Positions 1 to 10,797 of a DNA stretch of 64,000 bases are shown one piece after another (within the stretch, counting starts at the first letter, position 1; each line of letters opens with the position of its first letter). The position numbers and the translations under genes are program-made. The stretch covers positions 186,768,949 through 186,832,948 of the forward strand of contig NC_081411.1 of NCBI RefSeq assembly GCF_030272615.1. The letters run 5' to 3'. The DNA comes from Cryptomeria japonica (lineage: Eukaryota > Streptophyta > Pinopsida > Cupressales > Cupressaceae). Under the pieces are notes generated by a model. The model had not been told where the DNA came from and did not search any database. It worked only from the letters and a program-made list of their open reading frames with translations.

Positions 1-2
1 CC

Positions 3-1187
3 GCATATACACTCCACGATTGTATTTCTTTTGATGATCCCATTATTTCTTCCATTCCATCTCTTGAAGAGCCTGTCATTGAACCATGTCCACTACAAAA
101 TCCTAGTCCCTCTCATGATCCTGATACCCCTCATGATTCTAATGTGTCAGTGCGAGATGTTCATGAACCCTCAACATGCATAATGGGTTCTTCCACTTTG
201 GTGCAATCCGATCCACTTCAAGATCTAATTATTTCTCTCATATCACATCCACCTCATAATAGACTCGTGTCTTCTTCCCAAAGAAAAGAGTATCCTATTA
301 GTCAAAATATTGATAAAGGTAAAGGGGTAGACCTTCACAAGCAAGAACCCCTTCATATTAAAGAGTATACTAATGGTCATGGCTACAAAGCTCATACTCA
401 AGGCGTTGGTATCCCTTCAAAGTCAAAATCCAAAGGTCCACCTTCCCCATCATCGCTTCCATCCATTCTAGGTCCCTATATCCCTCCATCTCCTATGCAA
501 CATCAGCAAAGGCACACATCTTGGAGAACCTTCCATCCATCCCACATGCCTCCATATCATTCCCATCCACACCGACATTCCTTTTCTCCTCCAAGCAATT
601 TGGATGCCAAGTATAAACGTCATAAGTCTAGCAATCCACATGTATTCAAAGATCAACATGTCCAATATAATCGGCATGTCAAAACAAAGAACAATATGAT
701 CTATAAAGAAAAAAATAAATCCAAAAGGCCACAAAGGCCCACTGAGCAAAATAAAGCAAAGTCAAAATATGTATGGGTTCCTAAATCCCTTGTGCAAGCA
801 ATGCACTCCAAGGAACCACAAAAGCATGAAAAATCAAAAACCATGTGGATCCCTAAGCAGCTCCTTGAAGCACAAAAGCCTAAAGAAACATCAAAATTGG
901 CATCCAAAATTGCTATTCCTCCATCCAAACCTTCCAAGTCTGTTCCTCCATCACCTTCTTCATCCATTTTGGGCCCTTATGTCCCAAAATCCCAAGCTAT
1001 TCCTTCATCAAAATCTCAATTTCCAAAATACATTTGTCCTCCATCAATCCATCACCCCTCAAGGTGTGTGCTAATGTCGATCTTGCCTTCATTTCCATCC
1101 ACTCAAGCCCAATTCTTCCAATACCCTATCTATTATCCAATGCATATTTTCCATCCTTCGATCCCTTTGGTCCAATCCTTTACGTAA
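3..1187 (+). CDS. Proline/serine/lysine-rich ORF, open at the left window edge (retroelement accessory or gag-like region)
   Basis: The frame is open from the first bases to a stop at 1185-1187, so the protein starts outside the window; the first internal Met is at 144. At least 395 codons are visible. The product is low-complexity, rich in Pro, Ser, His and Lys, with no membrane segment or catalytic motif. Two internal repeats are visible: KSKYVWVPKSLVQA resembles the later KSKTMWIPKQLLEA, and SPSSLPSILGPYIP resembles SPSSSILGPYVP. The ORF is followed by the GAAAACCTGGCAAACAGGC motif, which also follows a Gypsy integrase relic at 5.6 kb, so I infer it belongs to a Gypsy-type element. It could instead be an env-position or post-pol ORF of unknown role. 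No family is recognised. Confidence 0.45.
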   Translation, partial: AYTLHDCISFDDPIISSIPSLEEPVIEPCPLQNPSPSHDPDTPHDSNVSVRDVHEPSTCIMGSSTLVQSDPLQDLIISLISHPPHNRLVSSSQRKEYPISQNIDKGKGVDLHKQEPLHIKEYTNGHGYKAHTQGVGIPSKSKSKGPPSPSSLPSILGPYIPPSPMQHQQRHTSWRTFHPSHMPPYHSHPHRHSFSPPSNLDAKYKRHKSSNPHVFKDQHVQYNRHVKTKNNMIYKEKNKSKRPQRPTEQNKAKSKYVWVPKSLVQAMHSKEPQKHEKSKTMWIPKQLLEAQKPKETSKLASKIAIPPSKPSKSVPPSPSSSILGPYVPKSQAIPSSKSQFPKYICPPSIHHPSRCVLMSILPSFPSTQAQFFQYPIYYPMHIFHPSIPLVQSFT

Positions 1188-2129
1188 ATCCTTGCCTTAG
1201 TTTCATCTCGTTTTCCATGTCTTTATCCTACCAACGTCTTTGAGCATACTTTTAAAGGTCATGGTCCATTTGTTTTCAAGGCTACTATCCAAAAAACAAA
1301 AAGACGCTTGAGTCCTTCTTCCATCCCCTATCATGTGTCCATCTTCTATTGAAAAAAAAAAATCAAAAAAGTGAGAAAAGAAAAGAAAAAAAAAAGTAAA
1401 GAAAAATAATTCGTCCACTGGTGAAAACCTGGCAAACAGGCGCCTTGGGCAAGTACCGTGATGAAAACCTGGCAAACAGGCATCATGCGTAATCTATGAA
1501 CTTCTTGCACACCACACTTGGGGGTAGGTTTTCCTCCTTCATATCCTATTTCCCTTCATTATCCTATCATACCATGTCATTACCCTTCCTTGTCCTATCA
1601 TCCCTCATGTTCATTTTCCCCTTTTCCACCTTTGATCTTGACAAGGCTGAGAATCGTCATGAGCATCACACATCTTGTTTGCAGCTTTTAGTCCATCATA
1701 GCTTTTGGTCATTTATCCATTTGCTTATTACAACTTTTCATCCATATTCCTTGGCTTATTGCAACTTTCTGCCACTGTCCCTTAGCCAATCCCAACCTTC
1801 AGTCCATGTCCCTTATCCAATCTTAGTCTTGCTTATCCTATCCATATCTTATCACTATCCATACACTCTTTATGTCCCTTGATCTTGATCTGACATAAGG
1901 ATGCAAAATTTAAATATGGTTTCAAAAACCTCTTGACATGTCCCTCATGCCATGTTCCTGCCATACATTGTCATATCTAGTCTCTTGTCCCATCACGCAA
2001 TAGCCCTTGAAAATTGCATTTGTATTGTCTCCATAATAAAAGGCCTTTGTCTTCCCTCTATCCACCATCATTGTAGAAAGCCTATTTATTCACCTGTCAT
2101 ATTCCTTGCCTTGCTAGACACTGGGGGCA
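1188..2129 (+). other. Non-coding tail of a Gypsy-like element
   Basis: This is a C/T-rich stretch full of short words such as CCATGTC and CCTATC, with a purine-rich A tract near 1350-1410. No coding signal is believable here. Near its right end a purine-rich word (CTGGGGGCAAAAAAA, about 2118-2132) looks like a polypurine tract, so an LTR may begin just after it. That placement is inference. Confidence 0.35.
1421..1481 (+). repeat. Paired GAAAACCTGGCAAACAGGC motif
   Basis: Two near-identical 21-base copies lie at 1421-1441 and 1461-1481, 40 bases apart. The same motif returns at 5621-5641 and, degraded, at 5735-5753, both just after a Gypsy integrase C-terminus. It contains a short inverted repeat (CCTG/CAGG) that could fold. 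This type of motif sits in the 3' untranslated part of plant Gypsy elements; its role is unknown to me. Confidence 0.6.
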
Positions 2130-2450
2130 AAAAAATTTGAAAAAAATCAAAAAAATTTAAAATGTCCTAAAAAAATTTCATAAAAAAATTGAATAATGTC
2201 CTAAAAAAATCATAAAAACATTTAAAAATGTCCTGAAAAAAAAGTCAAAAAAAAAAAAAATTTAAAAATGTCCTGAAAAAATTCATAAAAATCAAATAAG
2301 GTCTTGAAAAAATTCATAAAAAATTGAAAAATGTCCTGAAAAAAAAAAAAAAAAGTCAAAAAAAAATTGAAATAAGGTCCTGAAAAAATTCCTACAAATC
2401 AAATAAAGTCCTGAAAAAAGAACAAACAAAATTGTAAAACTTCAAAAACA
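2130..2450 (+). repeat. A-rich tandem repeat with GTCCTGAAAAAA core
   Basis: About ten imperfect units of A-tracts separated by the word GTCCTGAAAAAA or GTCCTAAAAAAA and followed by TTCATAAAAA. The strand is almost pure A plus short T runs. It is probably replication-slippage expansion inside an LTR or a 3' untranslated region. There is no coding capacity. Confidence 0.7.
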
Positions 2451-2783
2451 AACCAAACATTCTGCAATAAATTATCCCCTTTGTGCATAAGACAAATCAC
2501 TGAGCATACATCCAACGACAATCAATTCAACACTAGGCTTTAATAAAATTATGCTTGCAAGGTCATACTTTAACATTTGCGCATTGCCTCATTTTAGGTT
2601 TTTGCATCGCATTAACATTTCTCCAATGTCACGCACTTGGTCTTTATCATTTGCGAACATCGAGTCATTCTTCTATATTCTTCAATCATCTCGTTTTCGA
2701 ATTTGGTCTTGTCGACAACATTATCCAGTCATGATTTTGATCGATTTTATCTTGTTGCATCAATGAGCGTGCTTATTTGTCAT

Positions 2784-3160
2784 CATTTTGGACATCGTCA
2801 ATCCTAATTAGGGTTTTGTCCTCTCATCAATCTTATCATTTTGGACATCATCAATCCTAATTAGGGTTTTGTCCTCTTTTCAATCTTGTTATCATGCGAT
2901 CGATTTGTCATCGATCGTTGTCATTTTCAATCTTATCATTTTGCGATCGATTTGTCATCGGTCGTTGTCATGTTCAATCTTGTCATTTTGCGATCAATTT
3001 GTCATTGATCGTGGTCATTTTCAATCTTGTCGTCTTGCAATCTATTTTGTCGTCGATCCTTGTCCTCTTGATTGATCTTGTCATTTTGCGATCAATTTTG
3101 CTATCGATCATTGCCTGTCTTAATTATGTCAATTTGGATCAATTTGTCGTTGTTCCTTGT
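2784..3160 (+). repeat. Two tandem-repeat fields (about 54-bp and about 48-bp units)
   Basis: First come two copies of a ~54-bp unit holding CAATCCTAATTAGGGTTTTG, near 2790 and 2845. They are followed by about five diverging copies of a ~48-bp unit with GCGATCGATTTGTCATCG and CATTTTCAATCTTG, from about 2893 to 3160. The open frames here are simple translations of the repeat and are not believed. Confidence 0.7.
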
Positions 3161-4139
3161 CAATTGGCGCATTTTATCAATTAAATCATTTATCACACTG
3201 GTCATTTATCAATTCAAAATCATGATCGAATCGATATCAACTATCCTTTGTCAAGACCTAATTGTCATCTTTGCATTGCTAATCCATCTCTTTAGGGTTT
3301 CATGATTTAATCATTTAACCTAATTTGTCATTTCTCTCTCTAGGATTAATAAATTATTTATTTATCCTAAGTCTTCTCATTGCAATTAAATGTTCATTTA
3401 ATTGGCTAATTATTCCTCTTTTGTGAATTAATTAATAAATGAGAAATTATTAATTAATTTACCTATTTTTCATCAATTTTCTAATTTCCAAGTCATCATT
3501 TCCAACCTAATTTTCTAAATTCTCCTATATTCCTAAATATCTATTTCTATTTCAAATTCTTGTCATAAATTCTTGACATAGAAATTTGTCATAGAATTTG
3601 TCATAGAATTTTTCATAAATTGTCATAAATCCTTGCATAGCAATTTGTCATAAACATGTCATAATTTTGCTATTCTTGATTTGAATTTCCATTCGAATCA
3701 CTATCATGCTAATTTGTTCATTTCTCCAATTTCTCTATAAATTGGATGATTTTCTTCAATCAAATCCCTTGATCCTTGAATCCCGAATCCGAATTTCTAT
3801 TAGATTATCGAACTTATGCTTCTAGTACTCTTGAGCCTTTCATCAATCTTGCTTTCAATTGTGTGAGCACTTGTAGGTGAGATCCACAAACCCATTGAAG
3901 AGGAAAGAACAACAATGGAGCCGCACGGAAGAAGCATTCAAATTGCTATATGGTTTGCATGATATGTTCTTTTAAATGCTTTGTTTTTATGCCTCTATTG
4001 AGTGTGCTTGGAATTAGGTTCATTTCAATGAATGTTCTTTTGATTGAGCTATCATGTCTTGTGTTTTGATTGATCTACTTATCTTGTGATGATTCCTAAT
4101 TTCTATGCTACACTATGAATCTATACATTCTTGCAATAC
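3161..4139 (+). other. AT-rich LTR-like region with a TATA box
   Basis: No gene is present. A TATA-like element (CTATAAATTGGATGA, about 3735) lies about 160 bases before a CG/GC-containing stretch with GTGAGCACTTGTAGGTGAGA. That layout resembles the U3/R part of a plant Gypsy LTR, but I could not identify TG/CA ends or a primer site, so the LTR call is tentative. Several ATTAATTAATT words and repeats of TTGTCATAAA occur between 3400 and 3700. Confidence 0.35.
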
Positions 4140-4633
4140 ATGCTTTACTTATGTCAGCCACCGACATAAGAAATAAAAAACAAGACAAAACCTATGTCGA
4201 TTTACTAATTTAAGTGACTTTGTCACTACTGGTTGAGTGTTTATCAGAATGCCTGCTCTGTACATCAAATCTGACTTATTTGGTTGAATCTGCCAATGCG
4301 ATCATGAACATAGCTCCAAATACCTGTCTCCATCATTTCTTTAAAATTGCATCACCCAACTCTTCATCAATCGCCTGTATCAGTTGCATGAATGCAACTT
4401 TGTCTTTGTTTACTAGTTGAAGTCCTAATTACCGGTTCTTTGTTAAACTATCTTTTGTACTGGTTATACCTTACCGGTTGGCTTCCAAGACTTAGATGAC
4501 TACAAAACATTTTTCTCATCAATGACAACACAAGACTTAGTCATCAAACATGAATGTCAATCTCTTCATCACATTCACCAATCAATCATATCACCAACAG
4601 TCTTTATCTGTTCAGTCAAATGCCAACAAACCT
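4140..4633 (-). mobile_element. Probable fragment of an ACCGGT-rich LTR
   Basis: The stretch carries words typical of the other minus-oriented LTRs in this window: ACCGGTT, CATCAATGACAACACA near 4520, and a terminus-like ATGCCAACA at about 4625-4633. It abuts the integrase relic directly. The opposite LTR end, with its G tract, is missing. I infer an LTR remnant; assignment to a specific family is uncertain. Confidence 0.3.
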
Positions 4634-4637
4634 CATA

Positions 4638-5554
4638 CATGCACCAGCATAGGAGTTGCAACCATTCACCACATCATGGCCTTTTTGTCAATGGGGACTC
4701 GACCTAGTAGGAAAAATTCATCCTTCCTTATCAAATGGACACAAGTTCATCATCACAACCATCAAGTACTTCACCAAATGGATTGAGGCAGTTCCATTAA
4801 CTACAGTGACTGACAAACAGATAGCATCCTTCATTCTTAATTACCTCATTTGTCGGTATGGTATCCCTAGTTCTATTATCACAGATAATGGAAGACCTTT
4901 CAAAAATCAATATGTCTGAGAGTTTTATGAGCAATTCCATATCCAACATTGCTTTTTCGACACCTTATTATCCACAAGGGAATGGCCAAGCAAAGGCCTC
5001 AAACAAGACAATCTTAAAAATCCTCAAAAAGATAGTGAATGATGCTGGTAAAGATTGGCATGTCTAGCTTAATCCTACACCTTGGCCCTACAGAAAAAGT
5101 ATTTGCACACCTACAGGAGCTACACCATACTAATTGGTGTATGGATCAGAATCTATCCTACCTATTGAGGTAGAGATTTTGTCACTCAGGGTATCATTGA
5201 AAGGCCTCATTTCATATGAGGAGTATCAAGTCAACAGGTTGCAAGAGCTAGAGCTACTAGATGAACCTCGACAACATCCCTTTGATCATCTCAAGCCATA
5301 TCAACAAATAATGTGTCAAAGCTACAACCACAAGGTCATCCCAAGGGCCTTCAAAATCAGTGATCTAGTCCTAAAAGAAAAATCCCAAAAATCAGCAAGA
5401 TTGGGAAAAGAAGGGGAAATTTGAACCTAACTGGTTGGGACCTTTTGTCATCATATCAGCTTATGGATCAGGAGCATATCAGTTATCAACTTCAGAAGGG
5501 GACATGCTCAATGAACCAACCAACAACATCCATCTAAATAATTTCTACACTTGA
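4638..5554 (+). pseudogene. Ty3/Gypsy integrase C-terminal part, degenerate
   Basis: Integrase inserts retroelement DNA into the genome. Conceptual translation shows, in order: CQWGLDLVGKI with the first catalytic Asp, TKWIEAVPL, YGIPSSIITDNGRPF with the second Asp, YYPQGNGQAKASNKT, PWPYRKSICTPTGATPY, LVYGSESILPIEVEI, and the C-terminal KFEPNWLGPFV then GAYQLS. These are standard Ty3/Gypsy integrase landmarks. The third acidic residue, normally the Glu of a GQAEA(T/S)NK motif, reads Lys. Frameshifts near 4919 and 5425 and stops near 5068 and 5134 show it is dead. Reverse transcriptase, RNase H and protease are absent upstream, where an LTR fragment sits. It belongs with the downstream 3' region to 8096. 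Confidence 0.9.
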
Positions 5555-5681
5555 ATCATCCAATGCACGGATCAAGCAAAAAAGCAAAAATAAATAAAAG
5601 TATCAAAAATCATCACTAGGGTGAAAACCTGGCAAACAGGCACCTTGTGACACAAAAAAATCAAAAAATCAACAAAAATAC

Positions 5682-5713
<32 letters not shown>

Positions 5714-6600
5714 AAAAGTGCAATAAAAACAAATGGTGAAAACCTAGCAACAGGCACCACTTGTGAGAGAGAAGCTCCTCTATCTATCAATACTCATATC
5801 CTAACCATCTTATTTGAGCCTATAGCCATCACAGAACACTCCCACTCATGTTTATCAATCATGGACATACTTTGCGTAGTCACTATCCTTGATTATCTGA
5901 ATAGTTATCCGCCTCATTTCCCACCATGGCTTGGTGATCAATGTAAATATCCATATCAAAGTAGTGTCAACAGCAAGGGGCAAAATCCTGACCTCGCTGG
6001 GGGAATTTCACCTTGAGGGTTTTGAAAATCAGACCAAACACATAGAAAAACAACAAAGATCAAGACAACCAACAGTGACCACAATAAATCAAGAAGGCTA
6101 AACATCAAGAATTGAATTGATTTGAACTGGCCAAAAGGATCTATTTGCAAGATTTTTATTTTGACAAGAATACTTTTCAAATAGCATGCATGCTTACTTA
6201 TGGTTGTTGATATTTTTGCTTATCATATCTCCTAAGTGACTCACGGATGTCTTACGACTAGAGAAGCAAGGAGGGAATGTGATGTTTTCTTTATCTATTG
6301 TTTGGAAGTGAAGTCTTGTACTATGCAAATTTGTCTTATGGTGTGATCGGGTAACATATCACTGAAGACATTTCAGATTTATATAGGACAAAGGTTAACT
6401 CTTGTCTATTTTATACAAGCAATACTCAAGTCATCTTGGTTCAATTATACCTTGACGCTTGTGTTATCTTTCAATATCAAAATCCATGTAAGTTATACTC
6501 AGGTCATTATGGTTTAATTATAACATGATGCTTGTATCAACTTTCAACAAATCAAGGCCCGATGATGAAAACAAGGGAAGCACTGGCATTTTGATCAAAA
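5555..6600 (+). other. 3' untranslated region of the Gypsy relic
   Basis: Starts right after the integrase end. It carries two copies of the GAAAACCTGGCAAACAGGC motif (5621-5641; degraded 5735-5753), an (AAAT)n stretch near 5685-5715, and GGGGCAAAATCC near 5978. Short minus-strand frames here are not believable. No gene is seen. Confidence 0.5.
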
Positions 6601-6870
6601 TGGATGGAAATATTTGGGAATGAGAATGCATTAGCATCATTAGTATCATTTTGTTATCATTATCATTTTAATCTTGCATTAGGTTGCATATCATTTTTAA
6701 TCTGCCATTAGTATCATTTCATTATCATTATCATATTAATCTGGCATTAGGTTGCACATCATTATCATGTTAATATTGCTTATAGGTGCATTCACATTAT
6801 CATTTTAAAATTGTATTTGATTGCATTATCATTTTCATATCATCTCATATCATACATCTCATTTTCAAGA
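6601..6870 (+). repeat. ATTATCATT / GCATTAGGTTGCA short-unit repeat
   Basis: Repeated words TTAGTATCATTT, CATTATCATTAT and GCATTAGGTTGCA recur about every 60 bases. They are diverged and appear to be part of the same repeat-rich 3' region. Confidence 0.5.
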
Positions 6871-7036
6871 TACATCTCATCATCATCATCTAGTCACATT
6901 CATAATTGTATCCCTCGCATGCATATCTATCGCATCATCATCGAATCTTTCTTCACTTTCATATCTTCATCATTCATCCAACTCTCATCTATAATGTCTT
7001 ATATAGGATGTATCTTTTTTGAAACCAAACATTTTG

Positions 7037-7400
7037 ATCAAGTCTTATATAGGATATATCATTCCTGAAACCAGAAGTCTTATACAGGATATATCATTCC
7101 TGAAACCAGAAGTCTTATATAGGATATATCATTCCTGAAACCAGACGTTTTGATCATCTTTGTCTTATATAGGAGGTGTCATTCTTGAAACTAGACTTTA
7201 TCTCAATCTTATCAATTCTATTAATCCATTTCATCTTATCCATTCTATCATGTCTTATACGAGATGTATCTTTCCTGAAACCAGACGTTTTGATCAAGTC
7301 TTATACAGGATATATCATTCCTGAAACCAAACATTTTGATCATCTTTGTCTTATACAAGAGGTGTCATTCTTGAAACCAGACTTAATCTCAATCTAATCA
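7037..7400 (+). repeat. Tandem repeat with TCTTATATAGGATATATC units
   Basis: Units of about 35 bp (GTCTTATATAGGATATATC then ATTCCTGAAACCAGA) occur in tandem, some extended by a CGTTTTGATCATCTTTG spacer to ~53 bp. At least seven unit copies are seen between about 7000 and 7400. Frames through this area are repeat translations. Confidence 0.75.
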
Positions 7401-7539
7401 ATCTTATCAATCCAATCAATCTAATCAATCCTCTCAAACCCATGCATTTCATCAACTATCCACTCTTCTATCTTTCAAATAGATTTCTTCTTCTTTTGAG
7501 AGATCATTCATGCATTTAGTGCATGAACAATCTCCCTAG

Positions 7540-8660
7540 TGGGAATTATCATATTGAATCTCCATATCAATTTCATATCAGTTTTATATCGACATCAGTC
7601 TCATATCAAATCAATTCTTCATATCTGGGGCATCATATCGAATCTCGACATCAATTTCATACCAATCTCATATAGACATCAGCTTCATATCAACTTTTCA
7701 TATCAAATCAATTCTTCATATCTGGGGCATCATATCGAATCTCGACATCAATTTCATATCAGTCTCATATCGACACTAGCTTCATATCGACTTTTCATAT
7801 CAAATCAATTCTTCATATCTGGGGCATCATATCGAATCTCAACATCAATTTCATATGAGTCTCATATCAACTTTTCATATCAAATCAATTATTCATATCT
7901 GGGGCATCATATCGATAATTTTGATGACAGCATTATCATATTGAATCTCCATATCAATCTCATATCAGCGCTTCATATCCAAAGAATCATATCGACAACT
8001 TTGGCGACGACATCATATCAAAATATTTTGACGATGAATTGAGTGTTTTCTTTGAATCAACATGTGGTCACACGTTAACTCAAAGAGGGGCAAAATGTAG
8101 ACCCCTAAAAGTTGCACAATGAATTAACTATATTTTTCCCCTCTTTGAGTTAACATGTGACCACATGTTCATTCAAAGAAAATCCTCAATTTGTCGCCAC
8201 AATTTTTCGATATGAAGCATTGATGTGATATGTCAATATGAAGTTGATATGAGACTGATATGGAGATTCGATATGATGATTTTGTCATCAAATTGTCGAT
8301 ATCATGCCTCAGATATGAAGAATTGATTTGATATGAAAAGTTGATATGAGACTGATATGAAATTAATGTCGAGATTTGATATGATGCCCTAGATATGAAG
8401 AATTGATTTGATATGAAAAGTCTATATGAATCTTGTGTTGATATGAGACTGATATGGAATTGATATCAAGACTCGATATGATACCCTAGATATGAAGAAT
8501 TGATTTGATATGAAATTTTGATATGAAGCTAGTGTCGATATGAGACTGATATGAAATTGATGTTGAGATTAGATATGATGCCCCAGATATGAAGAATTGA
8601 TTTGATATGAAAATTTGATATGAAGTTGGTGCTGATATCAGTCTCATATCAACTTTTCTT
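7540..8660. repeat. Large inverted repeat with arms built of tandem repeats
   Basis: The left arm (about 7540-8090) has four units with CATATCTGGGGCATCATATC. The right arm (about 8138-8660) has four units of the reverse complement form, for example GATATGATGCCCCAGATATG. The innermost part is long and clear: CTTTGAATCAACATGTGGTC at 8050-8069 and onward mirrors GACCACATGTTCATTCAAAG at 8159-8178, leaving a ~45-base loop. The loop contains a polypurine tract and the start of an apparent LTR. A transcript across it would form a long hairpin. Confidence 0.85.
8082..8095 (+). promoter_or_regulatory. Polypurine tract before an LTR start
   Basis: AAAGAGGGGCAAAA is directly followed by TGTAGACCCC (8096 onward), the usual arrangement of a polypurine tract primer and the 5' end of a 3' LTR in a + strand Gypsy element. 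It fits the orientation of the integrase relic upstream. The end of this LTR was not found. Confidence 0.5.
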
Positions 8661-9132
8661 GAAAGATGAAGGATTTTGGGTGCCAATTGATGTATGCTGG
8701 AAATTTTGTCTTCCACACTCAAGAGGGAAAACATTTCAAACACACCAATGAGGCATTGCATTAGATGTTAGAAATCAAAACACATGAATAGATTAAAAAC
8801 TCTAAAATCGCCTCATTGTCATCTATCTCTAAAGATCTCTAAGATTCAAGGTGACCCTCACTTGGAAGAGAACTTTATCCTCAAGATGACAACCTAGAGA
8901 ATGAGTTATATTAAAAAAGCTTCTAGAATCAAAATGGATGCAACTAGGATTCTAGTGAGTGCTAAGAGATGAAGATGAAGATGAAGGATGCAAGCTAGGT
9001 GATTAAGATGCAAAGTATATTCCAAATTGAAAGCTAATTTCTAGCATACAGATTTATTCCCTTTACCATTCACATCATCCACCTGTATGATATTTTGATT
9101 CAATGAGGTCTTGAACCTTATTTCTAAGATGT
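8661..9132. other. Region without recognised genes
   Basis: AT-rich DNA, possibly the remainder of the LTR that starts at 8096, cut by the solo LTR at 9133. No coding signal, RNA gene or repeat was recognised. Confidence 0.4.
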
Positions 9133-10797
9133 TGTAGCATCGTAAATTGTACGCACTTGCTAGGGTGGTACAATTTCACACCTAGTTTAGCACCCGCCTT
9201 GGCGCATTTTGCATTTTGCATTGCATTTCCCCTTTAGCACTTAATTAATTAAATTAATTAGGTCTAAGGTTCTATTTCATCATCTTCCATATCATAAAGT
9301 TGGGCCCTTTTCATTAAAGTGTGCCCCTTTCATTTTATTCTTCCAATACATCATTTAATCAAAAACCCTAATTAGGTCCTATTTTGAACTTGGGGGCTTG
9401 ATTTCGGGGGTCAAAACATCTCGAAATCAGTTGTAACTTCGGGATTTGCTCTAAAATCATCATATCTGGCGGCCCTAAAAATTTGGTGAAAAGTTGTCGG
9501 GACCATGGCGCCCGGTGTGCACATGGTCTCGGACATTTTTCCTGAAATTTTAGGAGCACGACCCAATCATAAAATAAAGCTTAACCCCAAGAAATTGGCG
9601 GGAGATTCAATATCTAGGTCGGCCAAAAGTTGAAATTAAGACCTAGGGTTTCATATATAAGAGCTCTCTTTCTTCATTTGAAAGGATCAGAATTTTGGTT
9701 TTCAGGGACCTTCTAAGCAGCGAAAGAGAAGATCTTTGAAGACTTCAACAACATTCAAAATCCATCCATCAAGCATCTATCAATTTCATTCATCCATTTA
9801 GGGCTTTGAAGGCATTGAAGAACAATAAGGGATCACCGACTGAAGATTAGCTTGTACCCCTCCCTTGGGGTTGGGTATGATTTCATGTTGTTTTCATGTC
9901 TTTGCATAAGCTTCATCATATCATTTGTATTCATGCTTTAGATCACTTTGCATCTTGATTTGGAGCATTTACACTATCATGTACAAGCAATTAGGGTTTA
10001 CTTTCTAGGTTGCTCTAGTTTGCTTATTTGCATTTTAGGATCTTGCACACACACAAGGTCTGCACACACACTACTTTTACAATACAACTTGGCTATTCAT
10101 GGAGGTGGAAATAACCAAAGCGGAGGTTTGACTAAGGCAAAACCCTATATAGCCGCCCACCATACCTTTTCAGATATAAGTGTAGGTTTCAGGATTCGGA
10201 CGACACCGCAAGTTGCAGATCCGACGGAAGCAGACGGAGACTGAACAACACACCAAATTTCAGAGCAAAACACCAGGACAGGGGCGTGGGGTACCCTGGT
10301 CCTACAAGGACAAGGGCGCTGGGTGCCCTGGTCCCTGGGACAGGGGCGCTGGGTGCCCTGGTCCTTCTGTCAGACAGCAAGTTTCAGACAGCTTTTCAGG
10401 TTGCAGAACAACAGTTTCAGGAGCAGTTTCAGGAGCAAAATCAGGACAGTGGCGCCCGCACCCTCATCCTGAACATTTTCACTCAGATTTTAACTCTAGG
10501 TACACATTTGCATTCTTGTCTTGTCCTTGTGTTTACATCTTTCCGCTGTTTAACCTTAATTCTGCAATCTTGTTATTAGTTCATACTTGCACTTTGGGAT
10601 TAGGAATTGAACTTGTATCATTTTATCTTTCAATTACAACAAAGGAATAGAAATCCTAATAGGTAGCTTGTGGATCTCTCTTCCACAAAAAGAAGTAGCC
10701 AATTGTGTGATACCTCTAGGCTCTTTCATATTCCACAATGTGTGTCAAAAGGTAGGATTAGGACATGTTAGCCTAGTCTCGCTTTTTCCCCTACACA
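9133..10797 (+). mobile_element. Solo LTR (Gypsy-like), about 1.67 kb
   Basis: Begins TGTAGCATCG and ends CCCCTACACA. The flanks read GATGT before and GATGC after, a 4-of-5 match consistent with an aged 5-bp target duplication. Inside are a TATA box (CATATATAAGAGCTC, about 9650), a likely transcript start region after it, and a GC-rich tandem repeat. Neither a primer-binding site after the right end nor a polypurine tract before the left end is present, so this is a solo LTR left by LTR-LTR recombination. Small frames within it are not believed. An alternative right end at 10795 (CTACA) would mirror TGTAG better but loses the duplication. Confidence 0.7.
10270..10372 (+). repeat. GC-rich ~30-bp tandem repeat inside the solo LTR
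   Basis: Three units around GGGCGCTGGGTGCCCTGGTC, each preceded by GGACA, stand out by high GC in an AT-rich window. The unit itself contains an inverted GGGTGCCC/GGGCGC arrangement. Confidence 0.75.

Noticed and set aside
1496-1882. 128-codon + strand frame after the proline-rich ORF
   Set aside because: It reads C/T-rich low-complexity sequence as Ser/Leu/Pro/His; there is no evidence of coding.
7037-7400. CRISPR-like regular repeats
   Set aside because: This is a plant genome; units are contiguous and diverged, with no unique spacers.
7539-8042. 167-codon + strand frame in the inverted repeat
   Set aside because: It is a translation of the tandem repeat units (SYQINSSYLGHHI repeated), with no gene signal.
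10213-10650. 145-codon frame across the GC-rich minisatellite
   Set aside because: It lies within a solo LTR and is a by-product of the tandem repeat.
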